Source: Minicystis rosea (GTDB lineage Bacteria > Myxococcota_A > Polyangia > Polyangiales > Polyangiaceae). From it: DNA of 64,000 nucleotides. Shown here piece after piece: positions 34,499 through 42,735 of the stretch (position 1 is the stretch's first letter; every line of letters starts with the position of its first letter). The notes beneath the pieces were generated by a model. It was given only the letters and a program-made list of their open reading frames with translations. It had not been told where the DNA came from and did not search any database. The DNA is taken from contig CP016211.1 of the NCBI GenBank assembly GCA_001931535.1, forward strand, positions 1,702,501 to 1,766,500, written 5' to 3'. The position numbers and the translations under genes were made by a program.

Positions 34499-35905
34499 AT
34501 GGGCGACAGCAGTGAGGTTCAGCGGTGGGCGGAGGAGCAGGTGGCGTCGGCGAAGCTCGGCGACGCGCGTCGCGTTCGGCGGGCCGCGTCGATGTTGCGA
34601 CAAGCCGCCGACCAGCCGGCAGGTCGACTGACGGAGGTCTTCTGCACGCGCGCGGAGCTGCAAGCGGCGTACGACTTCCTTGAGACCGAAATGGCGCCGA
34701 GGGCGCTCACGACGGCGTTCGCAGAGGCGTCGCTCCGCGCGGTGAGCGACGCTTCGTTCGTCTATGTGGTCGTCGATGGGACCAGCCTCTCGCTCACGGA
34801 CGTCTCGAAGACGAAGGACTTCGGCTCGCTCGGCATGCGCTCGCTTCCGACGCGAGGGTTGAAGGTCATCGACGCTCTCGCGGTGACTGCCGACGGAGCT
34901 CCCGTGGGGCTGCTCGACCTCGAGTTCTGGGCGCGCGGGCCGAAGAGCAAGAAGGGGCGGTACGCGCGTCGACGCGACCTTGAGACCGAGACGGCGCAGT
35001 GGGTCGACGTCGTGGCGCGTACGGGCAAGCTGGTGCACCAGAAGGCGCCCTCGTGCATGCCGTGGTTCCTGATCGACCGCGAGGGCGACAACGCCGAGAT
35101 TCTGCGCGCCGTTGCGAAACAAGGGCGGTTCACTATCCGCGCGAACCAGGACCGCCTCGTGGTGCTCGTGGATGGCCGACGGCGCCTGCTGCGCCGGCAC
35201 ATGCGCAAGCAACGCATCGTGGGCAGCTACGACGTCGACATCCCCGCCGGGCCGACACGAGCCGCCCGGCGCGCCCGGCTCGACGTACGCTACGCGGATG
35301 TCGTGCTCGATCTACCCGAGCGTGCAACGCACCACCGCACGACGATGAACGTGCGCGTGGTCTGGGCTCACGAGCGTCGCACGCCGCGCGGCGAAGAGCG
35401 CCTCGACTGGATGCTCCTGACCAACGCCGAGGTGAACGGCTTCGAGGACGCCAAGGGCATCATCCATGGGTACTGCTTCCGGTGGCGGGGGGAAGACTTT
35501 CACCGGGCCTGGAAGCGCGGTCATTGCAATGTCGAGGACACGCAGCTGCACACCAAAGATCGCGTCATCCGCTGGGCTACGATGCTCGCCGCGGTGGCAG
35601 CTCGCGCCGAACGCCTCAAGCACCTCGCCCGCACCCAGCCCGACGCTGCGGCGAGCGTCGCGCTGTCCCCGATGGAGATCGAGGCGCTTCGCGCCGCGAA
35701 AACCAAGTACAAGGCGCGCACGGAGACCATCCCGGAGGGCGTGCCGACCATCGCCCAGGCCGTCCTCTGGATCGCCGAGCTCGGCGGCTACACTGGCAAG
35801 TCCTCCGGCGGGCCGCCGGGCTCCACCACGATCGGACGTGGGTTGAAGCGGCTGATGATCTGGACCGAGGCGTTCGAACACTCCGAGAAGCTGCGGCGAA
35901 AATGA
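34499..35905 (+). CDS. IS4-family transposase
   Basis: 468 aa. The N-terminal part resembles the Tn5 transposase DNA-binding region (WAEEQVASAKLGDARRVRRA). The DDE catalytic residues are in place: Asp93 in VVVDGTSLSL, Asp193 in LIDREGDNAEI, and Glu332 within the family signature Y(2)R(3)E(6)K, here Tyr325, Arg328, Glu332 and Lys339 in YCFRWRGEDFHRAWK. Family members cut and paste DNA using hairpin end intermediates. The stop codon lies inside the right terminal repeat. The frame is intact, so the enzyme may be functional. No ribosome site stronger than GGGATG context was seen. Confidence 0.93.
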   Translation: MGDSSEVQRWAEEQVASAKLGDARRVRRAASMLRQAADQPAGRLTEVFCTRAELQAAYDFLETEMAPRALTTAFAEASLRAVSDASFVYVVVDGTSLSLTDVSKTKDFGSLGMRSLPTRGLKVIDALAVTADGAPVGLLDLEFWARGPKSKKGRYARRRDLETETAQWVDVVARTGKLVHQKAPSCMPWFLIDREGDNAEILRAVAKQGRFTIRANQDRLVVLVDGRRRLLRRHMRKQRIVGSYDVDIPAGPTRAARRARLDVRYADVVLDLPERATHHRTTMNVRVVWAHERRTPRGEERLDWMLLTNAEVNGFEDAKGIIHGYCFRWRGEDFHRAWKRGHCNVEDTQLHTKDRVIRWATMLAAVAARAERLKHLARTQPDAAASVALSPMEIEALRAAKTKYKARTETIPEGVPTIAQAVLWIAELGGYTGKSSGGPPGSTTIGRGLKRLMIWTEAFEHSEKLRRK

Positions 35906-35918
35906 GACCAATGCGCAG
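35902..35918 (-). repeat. Right terminal inverted repeat of the IS
   Basis: ATGAGACCAATGCGCAG, the exact reverse complement of the left end at 34354-34370. It includes the last bases of the transposase stop codon. Confidence 0.92.
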
Positions 35919-35927
35919 CGCCGAGGG
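35919..35927. repeat. Target-site duplication, right copy
   Basis: CGCCGAGGG follows the right end of the IS, identical to the copy at 34345-34353. Confidence 0.9.
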
Positions 35928-36369
35928 TGGGGGCGAGCCCTGCTTGATTGCACGTGGCGGTGGCCGTGGCGGACACGGTGGTGCCGGTGACGAGCCCGCC
36001 GAGCACGTCGAACGACGCGACGGAGGCGCTCGAGACGGAGGATTGCAAGGCGCCGCTGATGGACACGTTGCCGGCGCCGAGCGATAGGACTCCATTGCTG
36101 AGCCCCGCTAAGACGTCCGCGGCCGAGCCACCCGTGGACGGCAAAGGCCCTACGTGGAGGACGGGAAAAAAGCCCGGAGGCGCCGCGAGCGCGCTGCCTG
36201 TGGCGAGGGCCGCGTCGCCGCTGAAGCTCGCGGGCGAGTTGAAAGCTTCTTCCGCCTCGGCGACGTTCTCCTTCTCCAAAGCATCATCCGGTCCGGCGAG
36301 GCACCCGCTCGTCCCGATCAAAAGGATGCTTCCCAATGCCCATAGGCAACGCTTCACCAACGCGTTCAT
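35919..36369 (-). pseudogene. Choice-of-anchor P family lipoprotein, 5' part (split by IS)
   Basis: N-terminal fragment, starting at an ATG with AAGGAG about eight bases upstream. Signal peptide LWALGSILLIGTSGC with a lipobox, then a linker and the start of the choice-of-anchor P fold (LPSTGGSAADVLAGLSNGVL, SSVSSASVASFDVLGGLV, ATATCNQAG). The present reading frame runs on into the antisense of the IS and stops at 35788, so a truncated 193-residue lipoprotein with a foreign tail could still be made. The 3' part is at 33695-34353. An 8-bp hairpin (TCGTGGAC/GTCCACGA, 36383-36402) lies in the leader. Confidence 0.82.
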
Positions 36370-36939
36370 GGATGGACTCCTTTCGTGGACATTCGTCCAC
36401 GAGCGCATCGACAAGGGTCGACCACGACGCAGGGCGCGTCGCTGTCATCGACGCTCCAAACTTAGAATTCGCGGAAAGGCACGCCAGCAGAGTTTTCCCG
36501 AAATCAAACCTCATGGTGAGGTGATCGCTTCCCGGATCCTGCGGTGAGCCCGGACGGGAGCGGCGGCGCGAACCGACGCGACGGTCGCGTGCGCTCAGGG
36601 CGACACGGGCCTTGGAATCACGGCCCTCCGGACGGAGAACGTCGTTTCCTCGCGCTGCGCGGCGAGATGCCTTTGCGCGCTTCCGATCAAGGCCTCGCAT
36701 CGGCGTGACGCTTTCGGCGCGGAACGACGATTCACGAAGCGCGCGGCTCCGCCGGAATCCTCTCGTGCGCTGCGCGCCGCCGCCGCCCAGGCGTGATGCT
36801 CGCTACCCTCGTGCTGGACGCGCAATCGCCCCGCCGCGCGATCCTCGCGGCCTCGGCTCGCCGATGATGGGTGCGAAGGCTTGACGCACACGGGATCTGC
36901 GCGTTTGCTCGCCGCCGGCGTCGACGCATGGGCCCTGCG
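36370..36939. other. Divergent non-coding region
   Basis: About 570 bp between the start of the split lipoprotein gene and the SGNH hydrolase gene. Apart from the 8-bp hairpin at 36383-36402, no gene, repeat or recognised promoter was found. Short frames here are Arg-rich and have no ribosome sites. Both flanking promoters probably lie here. Confidence 0.5.
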
Positions 36940-38568
36940 ATGAAAAGCACACGACGAGGGCTTTCGGGGGCCGTGCTCGCCGCGTGCGTTGCCGTCCCGA
37001 TCTCGGCGAGGGCCGGGGATGCCACCGCTCGTCGCGTCATCCCCGCGGGCCACGAGTCGCTCTTCGTGGCCATGCTCGGCGGCAAAGAGGCGCTCCCCGG
37101 TGATTGCCGGTTGGAAGGCGCGAGCATCGAGCACGATCGCGTGCTCGCGCATTACGTCTGCGCGACGCGGCCCGCCGACATCGAGCTGCGCCATCCCGAG
37201 ACCATCGCTCCGGGCGCGGGCCCCATCACCCAGCGTTTCGCCGTCCTGAGCCACCCGCCGGCCGAGGCGCCGCCGGCGCTCGTCGATGCCATCGCGACGC
37301 GGATTCGCGAACGCGAAGCGGGCTTCGTGTGGTTGTCGAGCGAGGCGGCGCCGCCGACTCCACCGGTCCCTGCGCCGGTGCCGCCGGAGCCGATTCCCGT
37401 GCCGTGGAGGCGATTCCACGACATGGCGCTCCTGCCTCTTCTCTTTTGGTTGTTGCGCGCCAAGGACCGAGAGTCGATGTCCACCGCACGTCGTGTGGCC
37501 GCGATTCTGGTGTTCGGGTCTGGCACCTTTGCGGTCGCCCATGGAGTGTTGGGCTGCGTGGGCGCGGCGGCGATGAGCGTGGCTTTCCACCGGCCTCTCG
37601 AGGCCGTATCGACGCTCGCGGTTGGTCTCGTGGCGTCTCTCGTGCTCGGCGTGCTGCTCGTGATGTCGCGGAGCCCGGTGTTGCCGCGGGGCTTCGCGCG
37701 CCATGGAGCCGCCGCCATGATGGCTGTGGGGGTGTGGAGCTTGATCAACCAGGGCGGCCCGCCGGCCACGGGCTCGACACCGTTCGGCCGCGTGCTCGCG
37801 TTGCGGCCTCACGTCGAGTACGTCGACACCACGCCCAACCGCCCGCGTGTCCCGGTGCGCACCAACGCACGTGGATTTCGTGGGCCGGAGGTCGCCGATC
37901 GATCGGAGGCGGGGGCGACCCGCGTGGTGCTCATCGGCGATTCGTTCGTGTTCGGCAGCGGCATCGCTTGGGAGGAGACGATTGGCGAGGCGCTGCACGG
38001 CGCGCTCGCCGAGATCGCGCCGGGCCGCGCCTTCGAGATGGTGAATCTGGGCATCGGCGGAGACAACCTGCCTTCGCACGTCGACGTCTACGAAGAGGCC
38101 ACGAAGACGCTCCATCCGGATGTCGTGGTGCTCTGTCTGACGATGCCCAACGATCTCTCGGCCAACGACGATCAGCTCCTCCGCCGATCCGAGGCCCAAT
38201 CGATATCGTTTCGCGCCACGACGTGGGCCTTCGGGCTCACGTTCGCGCGCTTCATGTGGACGCGATCGGTCGTGTCGTCCGCGTACACCAAGGAGGCTTT
38301 GGCGGTGCTCGATCGGGAGACCCTGCGGCTCCGGGGTTTGCGGGCCGGGACCGATGCTCCGCCGCTCCTCGTGTATGCCTATGTCGAGGCGCCGGAGCTC
38401 ATGGCCAAGACGATGGGGACGCTGCCAGGAACGCGCGTGGTGCCAACGGTGCCGTCGGATCCTTCCTATTGGATCCCGTTGGATGGGCACCCGACGGGCG
38501 CGGGCAATCGGGCGTTCGCGGCGGCGCTCGCGAAGGCGATCGTGGCTTTGCCGGCGCCCCAACGATAG
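36940..38568 (+). CDS. Membrane-anchored SGNH/GDSL hydrolase-like protein
   Basis: 542 aa. Start ATG gives MKSTRRGLSGAVLAACVAV, a likely signal; an ATG four codons earlier is possible. An N-terminal region (~25-170) precedes several hydrophobic helices (~165-280: LLPLLFWLLRAK, RVAAILVFGSGTFAVAHG, VALVLGVLL-like). The SGNH domain follows: GDSFVFGSGI (block I Ser), NLGIGGDN (block II Gly), PNDLSAND (block III Asn region), and DGHPTGAGNRAFA (block V Asp/His). Such proteins de-esterify or transfer acyl groups on polysaccharides or lipids, with the active site outside the cytosol. Substrate unknown. Monocistronic; it converges with the Rieske gene 49 bp downstream. Confidence 0.78.
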   Translation: MKSTRRGLSGAVLAACVAVPISARAGDATARRVIPAGHESLFVAMLGGKEALPGDCRLEGASIEHDRVLAHYVCATRPADIELRHPETIAPGAGPITQRFAVLSHPPAEAPPALVDAIATRIREREAGFVWLSSEAAPPTPPVPAPVPPEPIPVPWRRFHDMALLPLLFWLLRAKDRESMSTARRVAAILVFGSGTFAVAHGVLGCVGAAAMSVAFHRPLEAVSTLAVGLVASLVLGVLLVMSRSPVLPRGFARHGAAAMMAVGVWSLINQGGPPATGSTPFGRVLALRPHVEYVDTTPNRPRVPVRTNARGFRGPEVADRSEAGATRVVLIGDSFVFGSGIAWEETIGEALHGALAEIAPGRAFEMVNLGIGGDNLPSHVDVYEEATKTLHPDVVVLCLTMPNDLSANDDQLLRRSEAQSISFRATTWAFGLTFARFMWTRSVVSSAYTKEALAVLDRETLRLRGLRAGTDAPPLLVYAYVEAPELMAKTMGTLPGTRVVPTVPSDPSYWIPLDGHPTGAGNRAFAAALAKAIVALPAPQR

Positions 38569-38617
38569 TCGCCGTCCGGCCGAGGAAGACGTCTCAAACG
38601 GTGCTTCAAGCGACGCT

Positions 38618-39739
38618 TCAAACCACCAACGAAACCTCGTCCGTCTCGTCGCCGACCTGGCCGTCGCCGCGCTCGGCCGCCTTGAGTAGACGCCAGATGT
38701 GCTTGCCCAGGACGTCGATCTCCGTCGACGCGAACTGCTCGCCGCCGAAGGCTTGGATGGTCTCGGTCTGCTTCTTGAGAATCTGCGCGTCCTGCTTGAA
38801 CACCCGGAGCGCGAGCGGCTTCACGAAGGGCCGAATGAGGAACGCCGGCAAACGCGTGCGAAAGCTGACGACCGCGTAAATGCGGGTGTGGAAGTCGCTG
38901 ATGGGGGTCATCACCGAATCCACGAGGATGTGATTCTCCGTGCCGATGCTGTACTCGACCTGCGCGATCGAGGGCATGATGAAGCGGTCGAAATGCGTGA
39001 CCACACCGCCCGAGGGAGAGAGGATGCGCGCGATGAGGCCCGGCGGACGGGGCTCGCCCACGTATTCGGCGACGGCGCGATCGCGCGTGCGCGAGACCTT
39101 GGCCTGGATGGTGAGGCCCCGGCTCTCCGAGCGGAAGAGGCCGCGATGGAGGAACGCGGTGTGCGGCACGTCGAGCGCGTTCTCGATGGTCGAGTACATG
39201 GTGCCTTCGGCCTCCACGACCTGCGTGACGGTCGTGTAATCCTTGGCGCCGAGGAAGGCGAAGCGATGCGGCTCGGTGCGCGGAGGCTCGGTGAGCTCGC
39301 CCTGGAAGGCCCCGGTGTAGACCCACACGAAGCCTTGTTGCTCGATGGTCGGGAGCGCGTGCGCGTTGCGCGCCTTCGCGGCGGGCGAGCCCGTCAGCGA
39401 AGGGATGAAGGTGCAAGCCCCGTCCGTCGCGAAGCGCCAGCCGTGGTACGGGCAGCGGAGCGTGCCGTCCTTCACCTCGCCGAGGGAGAGGGGCACGTTG
39501 CGGTGCGGGCAGCGATCGATGAGCGCGCCGGCGCGGCCGTCTTCGCCGCGGAAGAGCACGATCGGCGTGCCGAACAGCGTCGTCCCGAGCGGCTTGTTCC
39601 TGAGCTCACGCGACGTGGCCGCGATGAACCAATGACCGGGGAGATGCACCACCGACGCGCGCCCCCGACGGAGAGGGACCAACGCGGCCCGGGGCGGCGC
39701 GGTGAGCGCGGAGGACTCGGCGCCCGCTTCGTTTTCCAC
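38618..39739 (-). CDS. Rieske [2Fe-2S] aromatic ring-hydroxylating oxygenase-like protein
   Basis: 373 aa from a GTG. The Rieske cluster site is clear: CPHRNVPLSLGEV and CPYHGW (CxH and CxxH ligands). The downstream catalytic domain has the mononuclear-iron 2-His-1-carboxylate triad region ENALDVPHTAFLH. The layout and size fit phenylpropionate/vanillate/KshA-like Rieske oxygenases. These need a separate reductase, and none is adjacent. The substrate is unknown; a sterol or aromatic compound is possible from the family. The start is 38 bp from the divergent PLP-enzyme gene, so both may be controlled together. Confidence 0.85.
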   Translation of the reverse strand: MENEAGAESSALTAPPRAALVPLRRGRASVVHLPGHWFIAATSRELRNKPLGTTLFGTPIVLFRGEDGRAGALIDRCPHRNVPLSLGEVKDGTLRCPYHGWRFATDGACTFIPSLTGSPAAKARNAHALPTIEQQGFVWVYTGAFQGELTEPPRTEPHRFAFLGAKDYTTVTQVVEAEGTMYSTIENALDVPHTAFLHRGLFRSESRGLTIQAKVSRTRDRAVAEYVGEPRPPGLIARILSPSGGVVTHFDRFIMPSIAQVEYSIGTENHILVDSVMTPISDFHTRIYAVVSFRTRLPAFLIRPFVKPLALRVFKQDAQILKKQTETIQAFGGEQFASTEIDVLGKHIWRLLKAAERGDGQVGDETDEVSLVV

Positions 39740-39777
39740 GCGCCGACTCTAACCCGAAGCCGCCGGAGGGGCGAGCC

Positions 39778-40866
39778 GTGAGCAACGTGATCCCGGAACG
39801 ACGCTCCGCGCCCCTGCTCTTCGACGTCCTGCCCGATCTCGGGCGGCGCGTTTCGTGGACACCGCTCGCGCACGTGCCCACGCCCGTCGAGCCGTGCGAC
39901 GCCCTCGCGGGCTGGCTCGGCCGCGGCGGCGTCTTCATGAAGCGCGACGACCTCGTGTCGCCGCTCTACGGCGGCAACAAAGTGCGCCGTTACGAAATGG
40001 TGCTCGGCGACGCGAAGGCCAAGGGGGCGCGGCGCATCGTGACCGCGGGCGGCATCGCGTCCACGCAGGTGATGGCCACCGCCCTCTTCGGCAAGGCGCT
40101 CGGCTTCGAGGTCTCCGCGGTGCTCTTCGATCAACCCGTGACCGACTTCGCCAAAGCCTCGCTCCTCGGCTTCGCCGATGCGGGCGTCGAGATCGTCCAC
40201 GGCGGCGGCTACGCGATGACCGCGCTCCGGGCGCTGCGTGCCTATCGGCGTGTGCCGGGCAGCTATTTCATCATGCCGGGCGCGTCCGACCCGATGGCCA
40301 ACATCGGTTACGTCGATGCCATGCTGGAGCTGGGCGCGCAGGTCGAGCGCGGCGAAGCCCCGCGGCCCGACGTCATCGTGGTGCCCGCCGGATCGTCGGG
40401 CACGCTCGCCGCGCTCGCGCTCGGCGCCGCATACCTCGGCTGGCGCACGGAGATCGTCGGTGTGCGCATCACCACCGCGCTCGCGTGCAACCGGCTCACG
40501 GTGAAGTGGATCATCCGGGGCACCGATCGCTTCCTCGCCCGCGATCCGCGGTGGCGATCGATGCGGGATCGTGTGCGCTTCTCGATCTTCGGAGCGGAGC
40601 TCGGCCGAGGTTACGGTTACCCGACGGACGCGGCGCGCGAGGCGGCCGAGCGGTGGGCTGATATCACCGGTGTGCGGGGTGAGGTGACGTACAGCGGCAA
40701 GGCGCTCGCGGCGGTGCGTGCGTTGTGCCGTGATTCGAGGCGGCGGGATCAAACGATCCTGCTTTGGAATACGCTGTCGACGAACCGCCCGACGCCGGGG
40801 GCCGAGGTGAGGGCGCGGTTGCCGCGATCGTTGGATCGGGTGCTCGATACACCATCCCTTGCGTGA
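39778..40866 (+). CDS. PLP-dependent ACC deaminase/D-cysteine desulfhydrase-family enzyme
   Basis: 362 aa from a GTG preceded by GGAGGGG. Fold-type II PLP enzyme: the internal aldimine Lys lies in SPLYGGNKVRR, followed by VTAGGIASTQV, and the phosphate-binding loop VPAGSSGTLAALALGA. Family members deaminate 1-aminocyclopropane-1-carboxylate or desulfhydrate D-cysteine. Here the length (~20 residues longer than classical ACC deaminase) and GGIASTQ in place of the usual GGIQSNH mean the reaction is uncertain. Divergent from the Rieske gene by 38 bp. Confidence 0.8.
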   Translation: MSNVIPERRSAPLLFDVLPDLGRRVSWTPLAHVPTPVEPCDALAGWLGRGGVFMKRDDLVSPLYGGNKVRRYEMVLGDAKAKGARRIVTAGGIASTQVMATALFGKALGFEVSAVLFDQPVTDFAKASLLGFADAGVEIVHGGGYAMTALRALRAYRRVPGSYFIMPGASDPMANIGYVDAMLELGAQVERGEAPRPDVIVVPAGSSGTLAALALGAAYLGWRTEIVGVRITTALACNRLTVKWIIRGTDRFLARDPRWRSMRDRVRFSIFGAELGRGYGYPTDAAREAAERWADITGVRGEVTYSGKALAAVRALCRDSRRRDQTILLWNTLSTNRPTPGAEVRARLPRSLDRVLDTPSLA

Positions 40867-40879
40867 GGATGGGGGAGAT

Positions 40880-40920
40880 TCAACGCAAGGGCGCGAAGGC
40901 GCAGAGACGCAAGAACGCGA
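40880..40920. repeat. Short G+C/A-rich near-tandem repeat (AACGCAAGGGCGCGAAGGCGC type)
   Basis: The sequence CAACGCAAGG GCGCGAAGGC GCAGAGACGC AAG shows about four degenerate copies of an ~8-9 bp unit (GCGC-AAG). It lies just after the PLP-enzyme stop. Similar strings are seen in intergenic DNA of many unrelated bacteria; role unknown. Confidence 0.5.
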
Positions 40921-41033
40921 GAGGGTTTCGAGGTGCTTTGCTCCTACGTGTCTGAAATCGAAGGCGCGTTGAGAGCACGCAATGGCGTAGTGGGTGCGGA
41001 GACTCGTTTGCGTTGGATGTCGAAGCGCGAGGC

Positions 41034-42695
41034 TCAGCCGGCGGGCTTCTTTGCGCTCATGACGCGTGACCACACGACGAGCCTCATCGCTTCTCCCATG
41101 GTGGCGGGGCGGCGCCCCGTGCGGGTCGCGGGGAGCGTTTGCACCAGCGAATCGGGGGCGGGGGCGTTGCGCCAAGGGGCGTCGTCGCGGGCGGAGATGG
41201 CGGCGAAGCGGCCGCGTTGATCGACTTCGTAGTCGACGGCTTGCACGGCTTCTTCGAGGGTCGAGAAGCGTTCGACGAGGTTGTCGTCGACGGTGACGTG
41301 CCAGCGTTTGCCGCGAGCGGCGCGGGACAGGACCAACACTTCGCGCAGGCGACCGGGCTTGTCCTCGTAGTGGAGGGCGAGGCCGTGGCGACCGAGTGAC
41401 TCCCAAGCGTTGCGCGAGATGGCCACCACGTCCGGATCGAGATGGAGGCCCAAGGGATCGAAGCTCGCGGCGCGGTGCTGGATTTCACGGAGCGTGATGG
41501 CGCCGGCTTCCACCTCGAAGCCCGGGCAATCGAGGGTGATTCGGCTGAAGATGCGGCGCGCGTCGTTCACGTCGCCGCCTTGCAAATCGAGCTCGCGCGG
41601 CATGCCGAAGAGCGAGGGGAGGGTGCAGAGCGAGAGGCGGGAGACGTCGGCGAAATCGAGGATCAGACAATCCTTCTTGCCGGGGAAGAGGCGCGTGCCG
41701 CGGCCCACGCACTGCGCATAGAGGCCTTCGGAGCGCGTGGGGCGTGCCATGGCCACGCACGACACCTCGGGATCGTCGAAGCCCTCCGTCAGCACCGCGA
41801 CGTTGGTGAGCACGGAGATGCGGCCTTCGCGAAAGGCAGCGAGGACCTCGGCGCGGCGATCGCTCGGCATTTCGCCGTGGATCACGCCCGCGGGGACACC
41901 GAGGAGGCGGAGCGCTTGGGCGAGGTTCTTGGCGTGGCCGACGGTGACGCAGAAGGCGATGGTGCGGCGATCGCGGGCGAGCTCCTGAATCGAGCGGGCC
42001 ACGAGGGCGTTGCGCTCTTCGATGTCGACGGCCTCGGCCAGCTCCTCTTCGCGAAAGTCGACGCCGCCCGCCGTCACGCGCGTGAGGTCGGCCGCCGTCT
42101 CGATGCGGAAGCCGCGCAGCGGGACGAGGTAGCCGTCGTCGATCATCTCGGGCAGCGTGCGCGTGTAGACGATGCGCTCGAACACCTTCTCGAGGCCGAT
42201 ACCGTCGCCGCGCGCCGTGGTGGCGGTGAAGCCGAGCAAGGTGCCGTTCCACGCGGGATCGAAGGCGCCGAGCTGGCGGAGGACGCGTTGGTTGTCCTCG
42301 GCCGCGGCGTGGTGGCATTCGTCGTAGACCACGAGGCCGATGTCGCGATCGCGGATCACGTCGGCGAGGCGCCGCTCGTGCAGCGATCGAATGGAGCAGA
42401 CGACCACCTTGGCCGACCCGGGCGCGCGCCGATCGGCCTGCTCGATCGCCACGGCCGCGGGATCGCCGAGGGCGCGCGCGATCTTGTCGGCGGCCTGCGT
42501 GAGCAGCTCTTCCCGATGCGCGAGGACGATCACCTGCCGCCGCGCGAGCCGGGCGAGATGGGAGAAGATCACGGTCTTGCCCGCGCCCGTGGGTAGGCAC
42601 ACGACGAGGCGGCGCGCGCCGCTCTTGCGCGCGGCGATCACCGCGTCGATGGCGGCCCGTTGATAGGGGCGAAGGGCGGGCGCGTCGGCCGGCAC
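41034..42695 (-). CDS. DEAH-box superfamily II helicase
   Basis: 553 aa. RecA-like domain 1 has PYQRAAIDAV (Q-motif-like), Walker A LPTGAGKT, DEAH-type box VVYDECHHAA and TATTARGDG (motif III). Domain 2 has VAMARPTRSEGLYAQCVGRG (motifs V and VI, with the Arg finger in GRGTRLF). It resembles the SSL2/UvrB-type DEAD/DEAH helicase group. A C-terminal ~150-residue domain (AITLREIQHRAASFDPLG, then KRWHVTVDDN) of unknown fold is present. No nuclease or restriction partner is adjacent, so a general DNA/RNA repair or remodelling role is likely. The downstream gene on the same strand is 40 bp upstream of its start. Confidence 0.9.
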   Translation of the reverse strand: MPADAPALRPYQRAAIDAVIAARKSGARRLVVCLPTGAGKTVIFSHLARLARRQVIVLAHREELLTQAADKIARALGDPAAVAIEQADRRAPGSAKVVVCSIRSLHERRLADVIRDRDIGLVVYDECHHAAAEDNQRVLRQLGAFDPAWNGTLLGFTATTARGDGIGLEKVFERIVYTRTLPEMIDDGYLVPLRGFRIETAADLTRVTAGGVDFREEELAEAVDIEERNALVARSIQELARDRRTIAFCVTVGHAKNLAQALRLLGVPAGVIHGEMPSDRRAEVLAAFREGRISVLTNVAVLTEGFDDPEVSCVAMARPTRSEGLYAQCVGRGTRLFPGKKDCLILDFADVSRLSLCTLPSLFGMPRELDLQGGDVNDARRIFSRITLDCPGFEVEAGAITLREIQHRAASFDPLGLHLDPDVVAISRNAWESLGRHGLALHYEDKPGRLREVLVLSRAARGKRWHVTVDDNLVERFSTLEEAVQAVDYEVDQRGRFAAISARDDAPWRNAPAPDSLVQTLPATRTGRRPATMGEAMRLVVWSRVMSAKKPAG

Positions 42696-42735
42696 GCGCG
42701 CCTTGTAGCACGCGTGCCGTCGCGGCGCGTGTCAC

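Larger units (their letters stand above)
34354..35918 (+). mobile_element. IS4-family (IS50/Tn5-like) insertion sequence, 1,565 bp
   Basis: The element has 17-bp perfect terminal inverted repeats, a 9-bp direct target duplication (CGCCGAGGG), and a single transposase gene that fills most of it. Length, end structure and duplication size fit IS4-family elements of the Tn5 transposase type. It lies inside a choice-of-anchor P lipoprotein gene in the opposite orientation, and removing it with one duplication copy restores that gene's frame. The perfect ends, exact duplication and intact transposase suggest a recent insertion and a possibly active element. Confidence 0.92.

Noticed and set aside
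36595..38562. 655-codon minus-strand frame
   Set aside because: Shadow of the SGNH hydrolase gene; composition is His/Arg-rich and there is no domain.
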